A stretch of 64,000 bases of DNA from Micromonospora sp. NBC_01796. GTDB lineage: Bacteria > Actinomycetota > Actinomycetes > Mycobacteriales > Micromonosporaceae. The notes below the pieces were generated by a model, which searched no databases, was not told the DNA's origin, and saw only the letters and a program-made list of their open reading frames with translations. The translations under genes and the position numbers were made by a program. Shown piece after piece: positions 17,137-27,084 of the stretch. Location of the stretch: the NCBI RefSeq assembly GCF_035917455.1, contig NZ_CP109078.1:1302001-1366000 (forward strand). Reading direction: 5' to 3'. Positions within the stretch are counted from its first letter, which is position 1. The number at the start of each line of letters is the position of its first letter.

Positions 17137-17199
17137 CGTTGATCATGAAGTTAGCGACGCCCCCAGGGCGAAAAACTGTCGCTAACTTCATGATCAACG
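17137..17199. repeat. Perfect 22-bp inverted repeat between convergent genes
   Basis: Arms 17137-17158 and 17178-17199 are exact reverse complements separated by 19 nt. The left arm begins CGTTGATCATGAAGTTAGCG. It lies between the phosphatase stop (17122) and the ilvE stop (17226). The arms are far AT-richer than the neighbourhood. I recall this GTTGATCATGAAGTTAGCGAC-type word as recurrent in Micromonosporaceae intergenic regions, but cannot confirm that here. It could serve as a bidirectional terminator. Confidence 0.75.
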
Positions 17200-17225
17200 G
17201 CGAAGGGCGGGCCGGCGGAGGGCGG

Positions 17226-18323
17226 TTAGGCGATGTGGTGGACCCAGTTGTGGGGGTCGGTGGCTCGGCCGCGTTGGAGGTCTACCAGGCGTTGGCGTAG
17301 GGCGGTGGTGACCTCGCCGGGGGTGCCGTCGGCGATGGTGAACTCGCCGTCCGGGAAACGGACCTGGCCGATCGGGGTGATCACGGCGGCGGTGCCGCAG
17401 GCGAAGACCTCGCGGAGCTTGCCGCTGGCCACGTCCGCCTGCCACTCGTCGAAGGCGACCGGGCGCTCGACCACGGTCCGGCCCTCCTCACGGGCCAGGG
17501 TCAGCACCGAGTCCCGGGTGATGCCGGGCAGGATCGTGCCGGTCAGCGGCGGGGTGACGAGGCTGCCGTCGTCGTAGACGAAGAAGATGTTCATCCCGCC
17601 CAGCTCGTCGACGTACTTGCGCTCGACCGCGTCGAGGAAGACCACCTGTTCGCAGTCGTGCTCGAACGCCTCGGCCTGGGCGACCAGCGAGGAGGCGTAG
17701 TTGCCGCCGCACTTGGCCGCACCGGTGCCACCGGGGGCGGCGCGGGTGTAGTTCGGCGAGACCCAGACGTTGACCGGCTTGACCCCACCGGAGAAGTACG
17801 ACCCGACCGGGGAGGCGATCACCACGAAGAGGTACTCGTTGGCCGGGCGTACCCCGAGGAAGACCTCGCTGGCGAACATGAACGGACGCAGGTAGAGCGT
17901 GCCGTCGTCGGCGGTCGGGATCCACTCCCGGTCGGCCTCGATCAGGTGGTGCAGGGCGTCGAGGAAGACCTGCTCCGGCAGCGGGGGCATGGCCATCCGG
18001 CGGGCCGACTCGACGAACCGCGCGGCGTTGGCCTCGGGCCGGAACAGCGTCACCCCGCCATCGGCCACGTGGTACGCCTTGAGCCCCTCGAAGATCTCCT
18101 GGGCGTAGTGCAGGGCGGCGGTCGCCGGGTCCATCGGGATCGGGCCGCGGGCCTCGACCCGTGCGTCGTACCAGCCCTTACCCTCGGCGTAGCGGATCGT
18201 GACCATGTGGTCGGTGAAGACCCGACCGAATCCGGGATTTGCCATCAGCGCGGCCCGCTCGGCGGCGGATACCGGCTGAGGATTCGGACGGATCTCGAAG
18301 TCGAGCTTGTCACCACCGCTCAT
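17226..18323 (-). CDS. ilvE: Branched-chain amino acid aminotransferase
   Basis: 365 residues from ATG 18323 with GGAGG eight bases upstream; longer frames lack similarity. Fold-type IV PLP enzyme: PLP Lys in AAKCGGNYASSLVAQ, followed by ELGGMNIFFVYDDG and the phosphate-binding LTGTILPGITRDSVL. It transaminates the 2-oxo acids of Leu, Ile and Val in the last step of each pathway, using glutamate. Separated from leuB upstream by 215 bp with a hairpin, so it probably has its own promoter. Confidence 0.95.
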   Translation of the reverse strand: MSGGDKLDFEIRPNPQPVSAAERAALMANPGFGRVFTDHMVTIRYAEGKGWYDARVEARGPIPMDPATAALHYAQEIFEGLKAYHVADGGVTLFRPEANAARFVESARRMAMPPLPEQVFLDALHHLIEADREWIPTADDGTLYLRPFMFASEVFLGVRPANEYLFVVIASPVGSYFSGGVKPVNVWVSPNYTRAAPGGTGAAKCGGNYASSLVAQAEAFEHDCEQVVFLDAVERKYVDELGGMNIFFVYDDGSLVTPPLTGTILPGITRDSVLTLAREEGRTVVERPVAFDEWQADVASGKLREVFACGTAAVITPIGQVRFPDGEFTIADGTPGEVTTALRQRLVDLQRGRATDPHNWVHHIA

Positions 18324-18475
18324 AGCGCTGACCTCCATGGGGTACGGCACGCGGACGGGGCGTACCGAAAGAGAAACTGGTGCCTGAAAACTTACCCCGA
18401 ACGTTCGTTCAACGGGAGTCTCCGGTCGGCTCATCGACCGGGACCAACCCGAGACGGTCACGCACGGCAATGCCC

Positions 18476-18506
18476 GCGCCCGCCCCGTGGATTCAGGGGC
18501 GGGCGC
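18476..18506 (-). terminator. Hairpin after leuB
   Basis: GCGCCCGCCCC (18476-18486) and GGGGCGGGCGC (18496-18506) pair over 11 bp with a 9-nt loop, 33 bp past the leuB stop and before the ilvE start on the same strand. No U-tract. Confidence 0.5.
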
Positions 18507-18538
18507 CGACCAGGAAAAGAAGGACCGGTGGCCGGTGG

Positions 18539-19576
18539 TCAGGCCGCGGCGTGGGCGGCGAGCCGGTCGCCAACTTCGGCGGTGCGCAGCGCCGCGCCCG
18601 GGGTACGGGCGGCAAGCTCGGCCGCGACCGCCCCGGTTACTCGGGCGGCGGCGTCGGCGTGACCGAGATGATCGAGGAGCAGGGCGGCGGAGAGGACCGC
18701 GGCGGCCGGGTCGGCGACGCCCTGGCCGGCGATGTCCGGGGCCGAGCCGTGCACCGGTTCGAACATGGACGGGTACGCCCGCTCGGGGTTGATGCTGCCG
18801 CTGGCGGCCAGCCCGATGCCGCCGCTGACCGCGGCCGCGATGTCGGTGAGGATGTCACCGAAGAGGTTGTCGGTCACCACCACGTCGTACCGCTGGGGCT
18901 GGCTGACCAGGAACATCGCCGCCGCGTCCACGTGCTGGTACTCGGTCTCGATCTCCGGGTGGTCGGCGGCGACGGCCTCGAACGCGCGGGCCCAGAGCGA
19001 GCCGGCGTGGGTCAGGACGTTGGTCTTGTGCACCAGGGTGACCTTGCGCCGCTCGCGCCGCTCGGCTCGGGCGAAGGCGTCCCGGATGACCCGCTCGACG
19101 CCGTGCCGGGTGTTCAGGCTCTCCTCGGTGGCCACCTCGGCCGGGGTGCCCCGGTGCAGGGTGCCGCCGGCCCCGGCGTAGAGGCCCTCGGTGCCCTCCC
19201 GGACGACCACCAGGTCGATCTCGCCCGGCTTGACCGTGGCGAGCGGGCTGACCGTACCGGGCCAGAGCCGGGAGGGGCGCAGGTTGACGTACTGGTCGAA
19301 GTCGAAGCGGAGCTTGAGCAGGAGGCCGCGTTCGAGCACACCCGGCGGCACGGTGGGGTCGCCCACCGCGCCGAGCAGGATGGCGTCGTGCTCGGCCAGC
19401 TCGGTCAGGACCGAGTCCGGCAGCACCTCGCCGGTCCGGTGGTAGCGCGCGGCGCCAAGGTCGTATTCGGTGGCCTCGACTCCGGGCAGCACCGCGTCGA
19501 TGACCTTGCGCGCCTGCGCGACCACCTCCGGTCCGATGCCGTCACCAGCAACCACCGCGATCCGTGCCACCGACAC
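18539..19576 (-). CDS. leuB: 3-isopropylmalate dehydrogenase
   Basis: 345 residues. [12 protein letters not shown] at the N-terminus, [19 protein letters not shown] with substrate-binding arginines, [15 protein letters not shown], the catalytic Lys in [10 protein letters not shown], and the metal-binding [19 protein letters not shown]. It oxidises and decarboxylates 3-isopropylmalate in leucine synthesis, and also 3-methylmalate in the citramalate route, which fits the cimA gene 5.6 kb away. GTG start 19576 with AGGGG upstream. Monocistronic. Confidence 0.96.
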   Translation of the reverse strand: MSVARIAVVAGDGIGPEVVAQARKVIDAVLPGVEATEYDLGAARYHRTGEVLPDSVLTELAEHDAILLGAVGDPTVPPGVLERGLLLKLRFDFDQYVNLRPSRLWPGTVSPLATVKPGEIDLVVVREGTEGLYAGAGGTLHRGTPAEVATEESLNTRHGVERVIRDAFARAERRERRKVTLVHKTNVLTHAGSLWARAFEAVAADHPEIETEYQHVDAAAMFLVSQPQRYDVVVTDNLFGDILTDIAAAVSGGIGLAASGSINPERAYPSMFEPVHGSAPDIAGQGVADPAAAVLSAALLLDHLGHADAAARVTGAVAAELAARTPGAALRTAEVGDRLAAHAAA

Positions 19577-19791
19577 GTCGATACCCCTTTGTCTCTTGCG
19601 CCGTCTAGGAAACGTTAAGGCCCCGTCTCGATTTCCGGTACGCGGGTCCTAGCATCTGGGATGGGAAAACCCTCAGGACACTCTCAGCCGATACCCATGA
19701 GTTGGACATCTTCGCTGCTTATGGTGCTTCAGGTGGGTCGAAGACGGATCCCGGGCCGGTCCCGCAGCGAATTGGCAAAGGGGGCGGGGAG

Positions 19792-20730
19792 ATGCCGATA
19801 AGTGAACGCAGCCGAACCGATCGTCACCGTTGGGTGGAGAACCGCCCACCGGCACCGGACTTTCGGCTCGGTGGCGGGCCGAGCCCCGGCCTGCCCGGTC
19901 GACCGGGCGCCGGGCTGGCCATCGCCCGCGCCGACCGGCTGGTCGCCCGGCACACCGTACGCACCTCGATCGCCGAATACTCCCTGGTCGTGAACGGTCC
20001 GGCCTGGTGGGGCCGGCGGGGACTCGGCGAGGCGATCCGGGACGCGGTGGCGGAACTGCGCGCGATCGACCTCACCTACAGCCCGGCCCGACCGGAGAGC
20101 CTCGTCTCCCGGCTCCGCCGCGGCGAGATCTCGCCCGACGCGTACCCGCCGCTGGCGGACCTGGTCGCCCGGTGCGCGGCGATGCGGGCGGCCACCGACG
20201 GCTGGTTCGACGCCTGGGCCGTACCCGGCGGGTTCGACCCCGGCGGCCTGCTCAAGGGCTGGGCGGTCGAGCGGGCCGCGGCCCGGCTGCGCGCCGCCGG
20301 CAGCGAGGACTACGCGGTGCTCAGCGGCGGCGACCTGGTGGTCCAGGGCCGCGCGCCGCACGGCGGTCCGTGGCGGGTCGCGGTGCAGCAGCCGTACGCC
20401 GGACCGCAGCACCCCAACGAGGGCAGGTACCCGATCAACCGGAGCCATCCGGTCGGCGCCCAGCGCACTCCGCTGACCCTGGAGCTGACCAGTGGGGCGA
20501 TCGGCAGTTCCGGGGTGGCCGGACGCCACGACCACGTGGTGGACCCGCACACCGGTCTGCCTGCCCGTCAGCTCGTCGCGACCACCGTCGCCGGCCCCGA
20601 ACTCTCCGTCGCCGACGGGTACGCCACCGCGCTGTACGCCGCCGGCCCGGCCGGACTGGACTGGTTCCCCACCGCACAGGGCTACCGCGCACTGATGGCA
20701 GTACCCCGGCAGGTCGGGGTCCAGGGCTGA
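19792..20730 (+). CDS. ApbE-like FAD:protein FMN transferase
   Basis: 312 residues from ATG 19792 (GGGGAG just upstream). ApbE fold: GGFDPGGLLKGWAVERA, a flavin/adenine-site strand YAVLSGGDLVVQG, the metal site VVDPHTGLPA, and SVADGYATALYAAG. ApbE enzymes move FMN from FAD onto Thr of target proteins such as NqrC, RnfG or flavin reductases in the envelope. This copy has no lipoprotein signal, so it would act in the cytoplasm. A 50-residue disordered N-terminus precedes the domain. No obvious target gene lies nearby. Confidence 0.82.
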   Translation: MPISERSRTDRHRWVENRPPAPDFRLGGGPSPGLPGRPGAGLAIARADRLVARHTVRTSIAEYSLVVNGPAWWGRRGLGEAIRDAVAELRAIDLTYSPARPESLVSRLRRGEISPDAYPPLADLVARCAAMRAATDGWFDAWAVPGGFDPGGLLKGWAVERAAARLRAAGSEDYAVLSGGDLVVQGRAPHGGPWRVAVQQPYAGPQHPNEGRYPINRSHPVGAQRTPLTLELTSGAIGSSGVAGRHDHVVDPHTGLPARQLVATTVAGPELSVADGYATALYAAGPAGLDWFPTAQGYRALMAVPRQVGVQG

Positions 20731-21004
20731 ACCCGACGCCGCGATCGGCCCCCACGTCTCGGCAACGATCGTGGGGGCCGGCCAGCGACGGGTACGCGTG
20801 GCTCGCGTACACGGGGTGCCGGTTACCCGGTGTGTCGACGCGCGCTCATCACCCGAAGACGAGTCCACGTCAGGGAACTCACCGGGTATCCAGTATGGAA
20901 CCTAACCAATCGACGCAACTCGCCGCAAGGCCGCTTGCACGATGCGTCGCTTGAGGATATGCACCGCGCGTCAGGCGGGGTATGCACAAATTGATGAACG
21001 ACGG

Positions 21005-21379
21005 ATGGCACCCTGTACCACCGTGAGTTTCGATCTGGTTGTGTGGGCCCTGGAGCACGGGGCCACGTCAGCGGATGTGCGGGCGGCCCATGCGCGGTGC
21101 CGTCAGGGTCAGCACGTCCAGGGTGCGCCGCAGCCCCGGCTGGTCATGTTCCACCGGGCGCTCATGGCGATATACCCGGACCGGGTCGCCGCACCCGCCT
21201 CGCCCTGGGAGGTGGTTCCGCTGCACCTCGCTGCGGACCACATCGAAATGCGACTCAGTCCCAGTTGCGACGACGCGGTGCTACTCCTGATCGAGCGGCT
21301 GGCCGGCGAACACAGCCTGCTGCTGCTCGATCCCCAGGACGGCTCGGTCTATCCACCACCGCATACGGTGATCCGTTAA
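21005..21379 (+). CDS. Small conserved-looking protein of unknown function
   Basis: 124 residues from ATG 21005; a GTG six codons later (VSFDLVVWALEHG) is an equally good start and I see no ribosome-binding site for either. The product is a compact alpha/beta-type soluble protein with a DLVVWALE opening, a hydrophobic strand HIEMRLS and CDDAVLLLIERL. The DLVVW opening recalls small actinobacterial proteins annotated only as hypothetical. I cannot assign a family. It is followed directly by a strong terminator. Confidence 0.65.
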   Translation: MAPCTTVSFDLVVWALEHGATSADVRAAHARCRQGQHVQGAPQPRLVMFHRALMAIYPDRVAAPASPWEVVPLHLAADHIEMRLSPSCDDAVLLLIERLAGEHSLLLLDPQDGSVYPPPHTVIR

Positions 21380-21415
21380 CCCGCCGGGGCTCGGCCACGG
21401 CCGAGCCCCGGCGGG
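21380..21415. terminator. Strong hairpin between convergent small ORF and serA
   Basis: Arms 21380-21396 and 21399-21415 are perfectly complementary over 17 bp (core CCGGGGCTCGGCC). It sits directly after the plus-strand stop (21379) and 10 bp from the serA stop (21426), so it can end both transcripts. Confidence 0.75.
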
Positions 21416-21425
21416 CCCAGTCTCA

Positions 21426-23024
21426 CTACTCCTCGCGCAGGTCGGCGACGCTGGCCGCGACCGCCCCGATCGAGTCGGCCGCCGAGGTGAGCAGCTCCGC
21501 GCCGACCGGCGAGTCCACGGTCAGCGTCATCAACGCCTCACCCCCGGCCTCCCGCCGCGCCACCTGCATCGCCGCGATGTTCACCCCGGCCTCGCCGAGG
21601 ATCGAGCCGACCAGACCCACCACGCCCGGCCGGTCGGCGTACCGGAGGAAGAGCAGGATGCCCTCGGCACCCAGCTCCAGGTCGAACCCGTCGACCTCGG
21701 TCAGCTTGAAGACGTCCCGGGTGGCGGTGCTGCTCACGGTCCCGGAAACGGTGACCGCGCGGCCGTCCGGCAGCGCACCGGCCAACGTCACCAGATTCGG
21801 GTGGTCGATCGTCTCCTCGTGCGTGGTCAGCACCACCTCGACGCCGCGCTCCGCCGCGATGTGCGGGGCGTTGACGTACGTGACCTGCTCGGAGACGACC
21901 GAGGCGAACAGACCCTTGGTGGCGGCCAGCTTCAACACCGAGACCTCGTTGGTGACGATCTCACCGCGTACCTCGACGGTGACGCTGGCGGCGACCCCAC
22001 CGGCGACCGCGGTGAAGACCTTGCCCAGCCGCTCGGCCAGCGGCAACAACGGCCGTACGTCCTCGGCCACCACCCCACCGGCCTGCACGTTCACCGCGTC
22101 CGGTACGAACTCCCCCTGCAACGCGAGCTTGACACTGCGCGCCACCGCCAGACCGGCCTTGTCCTGCGCCTCCACGGTGGAGGCGCCCAGGTGCGGGGTG
22201 GCCACCACGTTGTCGAACGCGAACAGCGGCGACGCCGTACACGGTTCCTTGCTGTAGACGTCGATGCCGGCGCCACCCACCCTGCCCTCGGCGATCGCGT
22301 CGGCGAGAGCCTGCTCGTCGACCAGGCCACCGCGCGCGGCGTTGACGATCCGTACGCCGGGCTTGACCATCGCCAGTTCCTTCTCCCCGATCAGCCCCAC
22401 CGTCTCCGGCGTCTTCGGCAGATGGATGGAGATGAAGTCGCTCTCCCGGAGCAACTCCTCCAGGCTCACCAGCCGGACCCCGAGCTGGGCCGCCCGCGCC
22501 GGCTGGATGTACGGGTCGTACGCGATCAGCTTCGTCCCGAACGCGGCGATCCGGGCGGCGAACAGCACCCCGATCCGGCCCAGCCCGACCACCCCCACGG
22601 TCTTGCCCTGGATCTCGACACCGGTGTAGCGGGACCGCTTCCACTCCCCCGCCTTCAGCGCGGCGCTGGCGCTGGCGGTGTTGCGGGCCACGGCCAGCAG
22701 CAACGCGATCGCCTGCTCGGCGGCGGAGACGATGTTCGAGGTGGGTGCGTTGACCACCATCACCCCTCGGGCGGTGGCGGCGGGGACCTCCACGTTGTCC
22801 AGTCCGACCCCGGCGCGGGCGACCACCTTGAGCCGGGGTGCGGCGGCGACCGCCTCCCGGTCGATCTGGGTGGCGCTGCGCACGATGACGGCGTCGGCCG
22901 AGCCCAGCGCGGCGAGCAGGGCGGACCGGTCGGTGCCGTCGACGTGTCGTACGTCGAAGTCGTGGGCGAGTACGTCGATGGCGGCGGGGGCGAGTTCTTC
23001 GGCGATCAGTACGACAGGCTTCAT
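21426..23024 (-). CDS. serA: D-3-phosphoglycerate dehydrogenase (long form)
   Basis: 532 residues, the length of type-I PGDH with intervening and ACT domains. N-terminal substrate domain, NAD-binding VGVVGLGRIGVLFAAR, catalytic Arg in NAARGGLVDE, Glu in the DVYSKEP segment, and His in TPHLGAST. The C-terminal ACT domain begins ILLFLRYADRPGVVGLVGSILGE and binds L-serine for feedback control. It commits 3-phosphoglycerate to serine and thus to glycine and one-carbon units made by GlyA. 208 bp after ilvC with a terminator in between, so transcribed separately; AGAGGA precedes the ATG. Confidence 0.96.
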   Translation of the reverse strand: MKPVVLIAEELAPAAIDVLAHDFDVRHVDGTDRSALLAALGSADAVIVRSATQIDREAVAAAPRLKVVARAGVGLDNVEVPAATARGVMVVNAPTSNIVSAAEQAIALLLAVARNTASASAALKAGEWKRSRYTGVEIQGKTVGVVGLGRIGVLFAARIAAFGTKLIAYDPYIQPARAAQLGVRLVSLEELLRESDFISIHLPKTPETVGLIGEKELAMVKPGVRIVNAARGGLVDEQALADAIAEGRVGGAGIDVYSKEPCTASPLFAFDNVVATPHLGASTVEAQDKAGLAVARSVKLALQGEFVPDAVNVQAGGVVAEDVRPLLPLAERLGKVFTAVAGGVAASVTVEVRGEIVTNEVSVLKLAATKGLFASVVSEQVTYVNAPHIAAERGVEVVLTTHEETIDHPNLVTLAGALPDGRAVTVSGTVSSTATRDVFKLTEVDGFDLELGAEGILLFLRYADRPGVVGLVGSILGEAGVNIAAMQVARREAGGEALMTLTVDSPVGAELLTSAADSIGAVAASVADLREE

Positions 23025-23145
23025 GCGTCCTCTTGTCGTCGAGACGATCGGCTGCGGCGGGCCGCGCCACCACTCGCGTTACGTGGCGGAAACATCGGTC
23101 CTCAGCGATCGTAAACGCGCGATGACCTGCCAGGGAACGACACAA

Positions 23146-23180
23146 CGCCCCCGGTGGTGGATTTCCACACACCGGGGGCG
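23146..23180 (-). terminator. Terminator after ilvBNC
   Basis: Arms CGCCCCCGGTG (23146-23156) and CACCGGGGGCG (23170-23180) pair perfectly; on the minus strand TTGTGTCGTT follows. It lies 53 bp beyond the ilvC stop and separates the ilvBNC operon from serA. Confidence 0.75.
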
Positions 23181-23232
23181 CCGGGTCCCACATGTTGCGC
23201 GGCCCTGCCGGGCCGTCGGATCGGCCGGAGGG

Positions 23233-24288
<1,056 letters not shown>

Positions 24289-24804
24289 CTAAGCGGCACG
24301 CAACGCCGAACCGGTGGTGATCGAACGCGACCCGCGCCCGATGGCCACCAGACCGGACTGCACCATTTCCTTGATTCCGAACGGTTCCAGGTCGCGCAGG
24401 AGCGCGTCCAGCTTGTCGGGCGTACCGGTCGCCTCGATGGTGAGGGTGTCCGGCGCCACGTCGACCACCCGGGCCCGGAACAGGTTCACCGTCTCCAGCA
24501 CCTGGGCCCGGGCGGCCCGGTCGGCCCGCACCTTCACCAGCACCAGTTCCCGGGCGACCGACACGCCCGGATCCAGTTCGACGATCTTCAGTACGTTGAC
24601 CAGCTTGTTGAGCTGCTTGGTCACCTGCTCCAGGGGTGAGGAGTCGGCGTTGACCACGATGGTGATCCGGGAGACGTCCGGGTTCTCGGTCTCCCCGACC
24701 GCCAGGGAGTCGATGTTGAAGCTGCGCCGGGAGAAGAGGCCGCTGACCCGGGCCAGCACGCCGGGCTTGTTCTCCACCAGCACGGAGAGCGTGTGGATGG
24801 TCAT
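24289..24804 (-). CDS. ilvN: Acetolactate synthase small (regulatory) subunit
   Basis: 171 residues from ATG 24804. N-terminal ACT domain HTLSVLVENKPGVLARVSGLFSRR with FNIDSLAVGETE, which binds valine, then the C-terminal ALS_ss domain ending near GLVAIGRGS. It activates IlvB and confers feedback inhibition. Lies 28 bp after ilvB in the ilvBNC operon. Confidence 0.96.
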   Translation of the reverse strand: MTIHTLSVLVENKPGVLARVSGLFSRRSFNIDSLAVGETENPDVSRITIVVNADSSPLEQVTKQLNKLVNVLKIVELDPGVSVARELVLVKVRADRAARAQVLETVNLFRARVVDVAPDTLTIEATGTPDKLDALLRDLEPFGIKEMVQSGLVAIGRGSRSITTGSALRAA

Positions 24805-24832
24805 GTCGTACTCCGCTTCACTGGTCGGCGCT

Positions 24833-26824
24833 TCACAGGTCGTCGTCTTCGAAGGCGGGGCGGACACCCCGGGCGAACATGATCTCGTCGTTGCTCGTGC
24901 CGGCGGCGACCATCGGCCAGACCATCGCGTCCTTGCCGACCACGAAGTCGATCACGACGGGTGCGTCGTTGATCGCCATCGCCGCCTCGATGGTCTTGTC
25001 CACGTCGGCGGCGGTCTCGCAGCGCAGGCCGATGCAGCCGAGCGCCTCGGCGAGCTTCACGAAGTCCGGGATCCGGTGCTTGTGGGTGCCGAGGTCGGTG
25101 TTGGAGTAACGCTCCCCGTAGAACAGGGTCTGCCACTGCCGGACCATGCCCAGGTTGCCGTTGTTGATGATGGCGACCTTGATCGGGATGCCCTCCAGGG
25201 CGCAGGTCGCCAGCTCCTGGTTGGTCATCTGGAAGCAGCCGTCGCCGTCCACCGCCCAGACCATCGTGTCCGGCCGACCGACCTTGGCCCCCATCGCCGC
25301 CGGCACCGAGTAGCCCATGGTGCCCAGGCCACCGGAGTTCAGCCAGGTGTTCGGCTTCTCGTACGAGATGAACTGCGCCGCCCACATCTGATGCTGGCCG
25401 ACACCGGCCACGTAGATGGCGTCCGGACCGGCCAGCTCACCCAGGCGCTTGATCACGTACTGCGGGGCGAGGGTGCCGTCGGAGGGCTCGTCGTAGCCGA
25501 GCGGGTAACGCTCGCGCAGGTCGTTGAGCTGCGCCCACCAGTCGGTACGGTCACCGGCCACCCGGCTGCTCGTACCGGGCTGCCGCTCGACCGGGCCGGC
25601 GGCGCGGACCGCGTCGATCAGCTCGTCGATCACGTGCCGGGCGTCGCCGACGATCGGGACGTCCGCGGCCCGGTTCTTGCCGATCTCGGCCGGGTCGATG
25701 TCGGCGTGCACGATCGCCGCGCCGGGGGCGAAGGAGTCGAGCTTCCCGGTCACCCGGTCGTCGAACCGAGCGCCGAGGGCCACGATCAGGTCGGCCTTCT
25801 GGAGCCCGTACACGGCCGCGACGGTGCCGTGCATGCCCGGCATGCCCAGGTGCTGCGGGTGCGAGTCCGGGAACGCGCCACGGGCCATCAGCGTGGTGAC
25901 CACCGGGATCCCGGTCAGTTCCGCGAGCCGGAGCAGCCCCTCGGTGGCACCGGCCTTGAGCACACCGCCGCCGACGTAGAGGACAGGGCGGCGGGCGGCG
26001 GCGATCAGCCGGGCAGCCTCGCGGATCTGCTTGCCGTGCGGGTGCAGGGTCGGCCGGTAGCCGGGCAGGTCCAGGGTGGGCGGCCAGGAGAAGGTGGTCT
26101 GCGCCTGGAGCACGTCCTTGGGGATGTCGACCAGGACCGGGCCGGGACGGCCGGTGGCGGCGAGGTGGAACGCCTCGGCCAGCACCCTCGGGATCTCCTC
26201 CGGGGTCTGGACCAGGAAGTTGTGCTTGGTGATCGGCAGCGTGATGCCCTGGATGTCGGCTTCCTGGAACGCGTCCGTACCGATCGACGGGCGGGCCACC
26301 TGACCGGTGATCGCGACCATCGGCACCGAGTCCATGTAGGCGTCGGCGATCGGGGTGACCAGGTTGGTCGCCCCCGGGCCGGAGGTGGCGATGCAGACCC
26401 CGACCTTGCCGGTGGCCTGGGCGTAACCGGTCGCCGCGTGGCCGGCGCCCTGCTCGTGCCGGACCAGGATGTGCCGCACGGACGAATCGTAGAGCGGGTC
26501 GTACGCGGGCAGGATCGCGCCACCGGGGATGCCGAACGCGACGTCCACTCCGAGCGCCTCGAGCGACTTGACCAGCGATCCCGCGCCGGTGACCGGCACC
26601 GGGGCCACCGGCCGGGCGGGTCCGGGGACCGGGCCTGGCAGCGGGGCCGCGTCGGCGCCGTCACCGGCCGGTCGGCCGCGCCGGGCCTGGTCGGCCGGGC
26701 CACCCTCGACACCGCCGGACCGGGTACGCCGGTTGAACTGGTCGGCTGTTTCGGTTACCGCCTCGGTGCTCGGCCGAGTTCGGCGGGCGGTGTGGGCGAG
26801 TGTCTCTGGCGTGGGTCTCGTCAT
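24833..26824 (-). CDS. ilvB: Acetolactate synthase large (catalytic) subunit
   Basis: 663 residues. An 80-residue Pro/Ala/Arg/Gly-rich extension precedes the enzyme proper, which starts near [23 protein letters not shown]. The ThDP-activating Glu is in [12 protein letters not shown]; the central FAD-binding domain carries [10 protein letters not shown]; the ThDP-binding motif is [15 protein letters not shown] ending in AIINNGN. It condenses two pyruvates, or pyruvate plus 2-oxobutyrate. First gene of ilvBNC, controlled by the leader at 26993-27080. The N-terminal extension is not needed for the fold and looks disordered. Confidence 0.97.
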   Translation of the reverse strand: MTRPTPETLAHTARRTRPSTEAVTETADQFNRRTRSGGVEGGPADQARRGRPAGDGADAAPLPGPVPGPARPVAPVPVTGAGSLVKSLEALGVDVAFGIPGGAILPAYDPLYDSSVRHILVRHEQGAGHAATGYAQATGKVGVCIATSGPGATNLVTPIADAYMDSVPMVAITGQVARPSIGTDAFQEADIQGITLPITKHNFLVQTPEEIPRVLAEAFHLAATGRPGPVLVDIPKDVLQAQTTFSWPPTLDLPGYRPTLHPHGKQIREAARLIAAARRPVLYVGGGVLKAGATEGLLRLAELTGIPVVTTLMARGAFPDSHPQHLGMPGMHGTVAAVYGLQKADLIVALGARFDDRVTGKLDSFAPGAAIVHADIDPAEIGKNRAADVPIVGDARHVIDELIDAVRAAGPVERQPGTSSRVAGDRTDWWAQLNDLRERYPLGYDEPSDGTLAPQYVIKRLGELAGPDAIYVAGVGQHQMWAAQFISYEKPNTWLNSGGLGTMGYSVPAAMGAKVGRPDTMVWAVDGDGCFQMTNQELATCALEGIPIKVAIINNGNLGMVRQWQTLFYGERYSNTDLGTHKHRIPDFVKLAEALGCIGLRCETAADVDKTIEAAMAINDAPVVIDFVVGKDAMVWPMVAAGTSNDEIMFARGVRPAFEDDDL

Positions 26825-26992
26825 AGCGATTCAGGCCTTTAACTCAGATCGGTGTTGTCAGCGTTGGCGCGTTGCGGAGGAAGTCCGCCCGATGAGGGGG
26901 AACCCGCCTGCCGGTCGCCCGCTCACATGGGCTGGGCGCTCCGGCCGAGGTTGGGAACCCGCCTCGATGACTGGGAGTTGACCAATAAAAAC

Positions 26993-27017
26993 GGCCCTCG
27001 TGCAGATGCACGGGGCC
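26993..27017 (-). terminator. Attenuator terminator in the ilvB leader
   Basis: On the minus strand GGCCC (27017-27013) pairs with GGGCC (26997-26993), reinforced by an inner GTGCA/TGCAC stem, and a run of five T follows (minus strand of 26991-26987), then ATTGG. It lies about 165 bp before the ilvB ATG. Confidence 0.75.
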
Positions 27018-27045
27018 AGCGCACTCTCCAACTCGAGAGTGCGCT
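27018..27045 (-). promoter_or_regulatory. Pause/antiterminator-region hairpin in the ilvB leader
   Basis: AGCGCACTCTC (27018-27028) and GAGAGTGCGCT (27035-27045) pair perfectly over 11 bp with a 6-nt loop. It overlaps the stop codon of the putative leader peptide and directly abuts the terminator stem, the arrangement of a ribosome-sensitive first stem in transcription attenuation. Confidence 0.6.
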
Positions 27046-27080
27046 CAGGTAAGTACTCGAAACGACCTGGTCGACGACAT
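27045..27080 (-). CDS. Putative ilvB leader peptide
   Basis: Twelve codons including stop: ATG 27080 to TGA 27045, translating as MSSTRSFRVLT. Val-Leu-Thr codons come last, immediately before the hairpin at 27018-27045. The ATG lies 4 bp after the stop of the GGDEF-EAL gene on the same strand and lacks a strong ribosome-binding site, so the start is less secure than in the cimA leader. Thr and Val/Leu codons fit control by branched-chain amino acids and their precursor threonine. Confidence 0.5.
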   Translation of the reverse strand: MSSTRSFRVLT

Positions 27081-27084
27081 GGGG

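Noticed and set aside
24314-26842. 842-codon plus-strand frame opposite ilvN/ilvB
   Set aside because: Antisense shadow of well-conserved biosynthetic genes.
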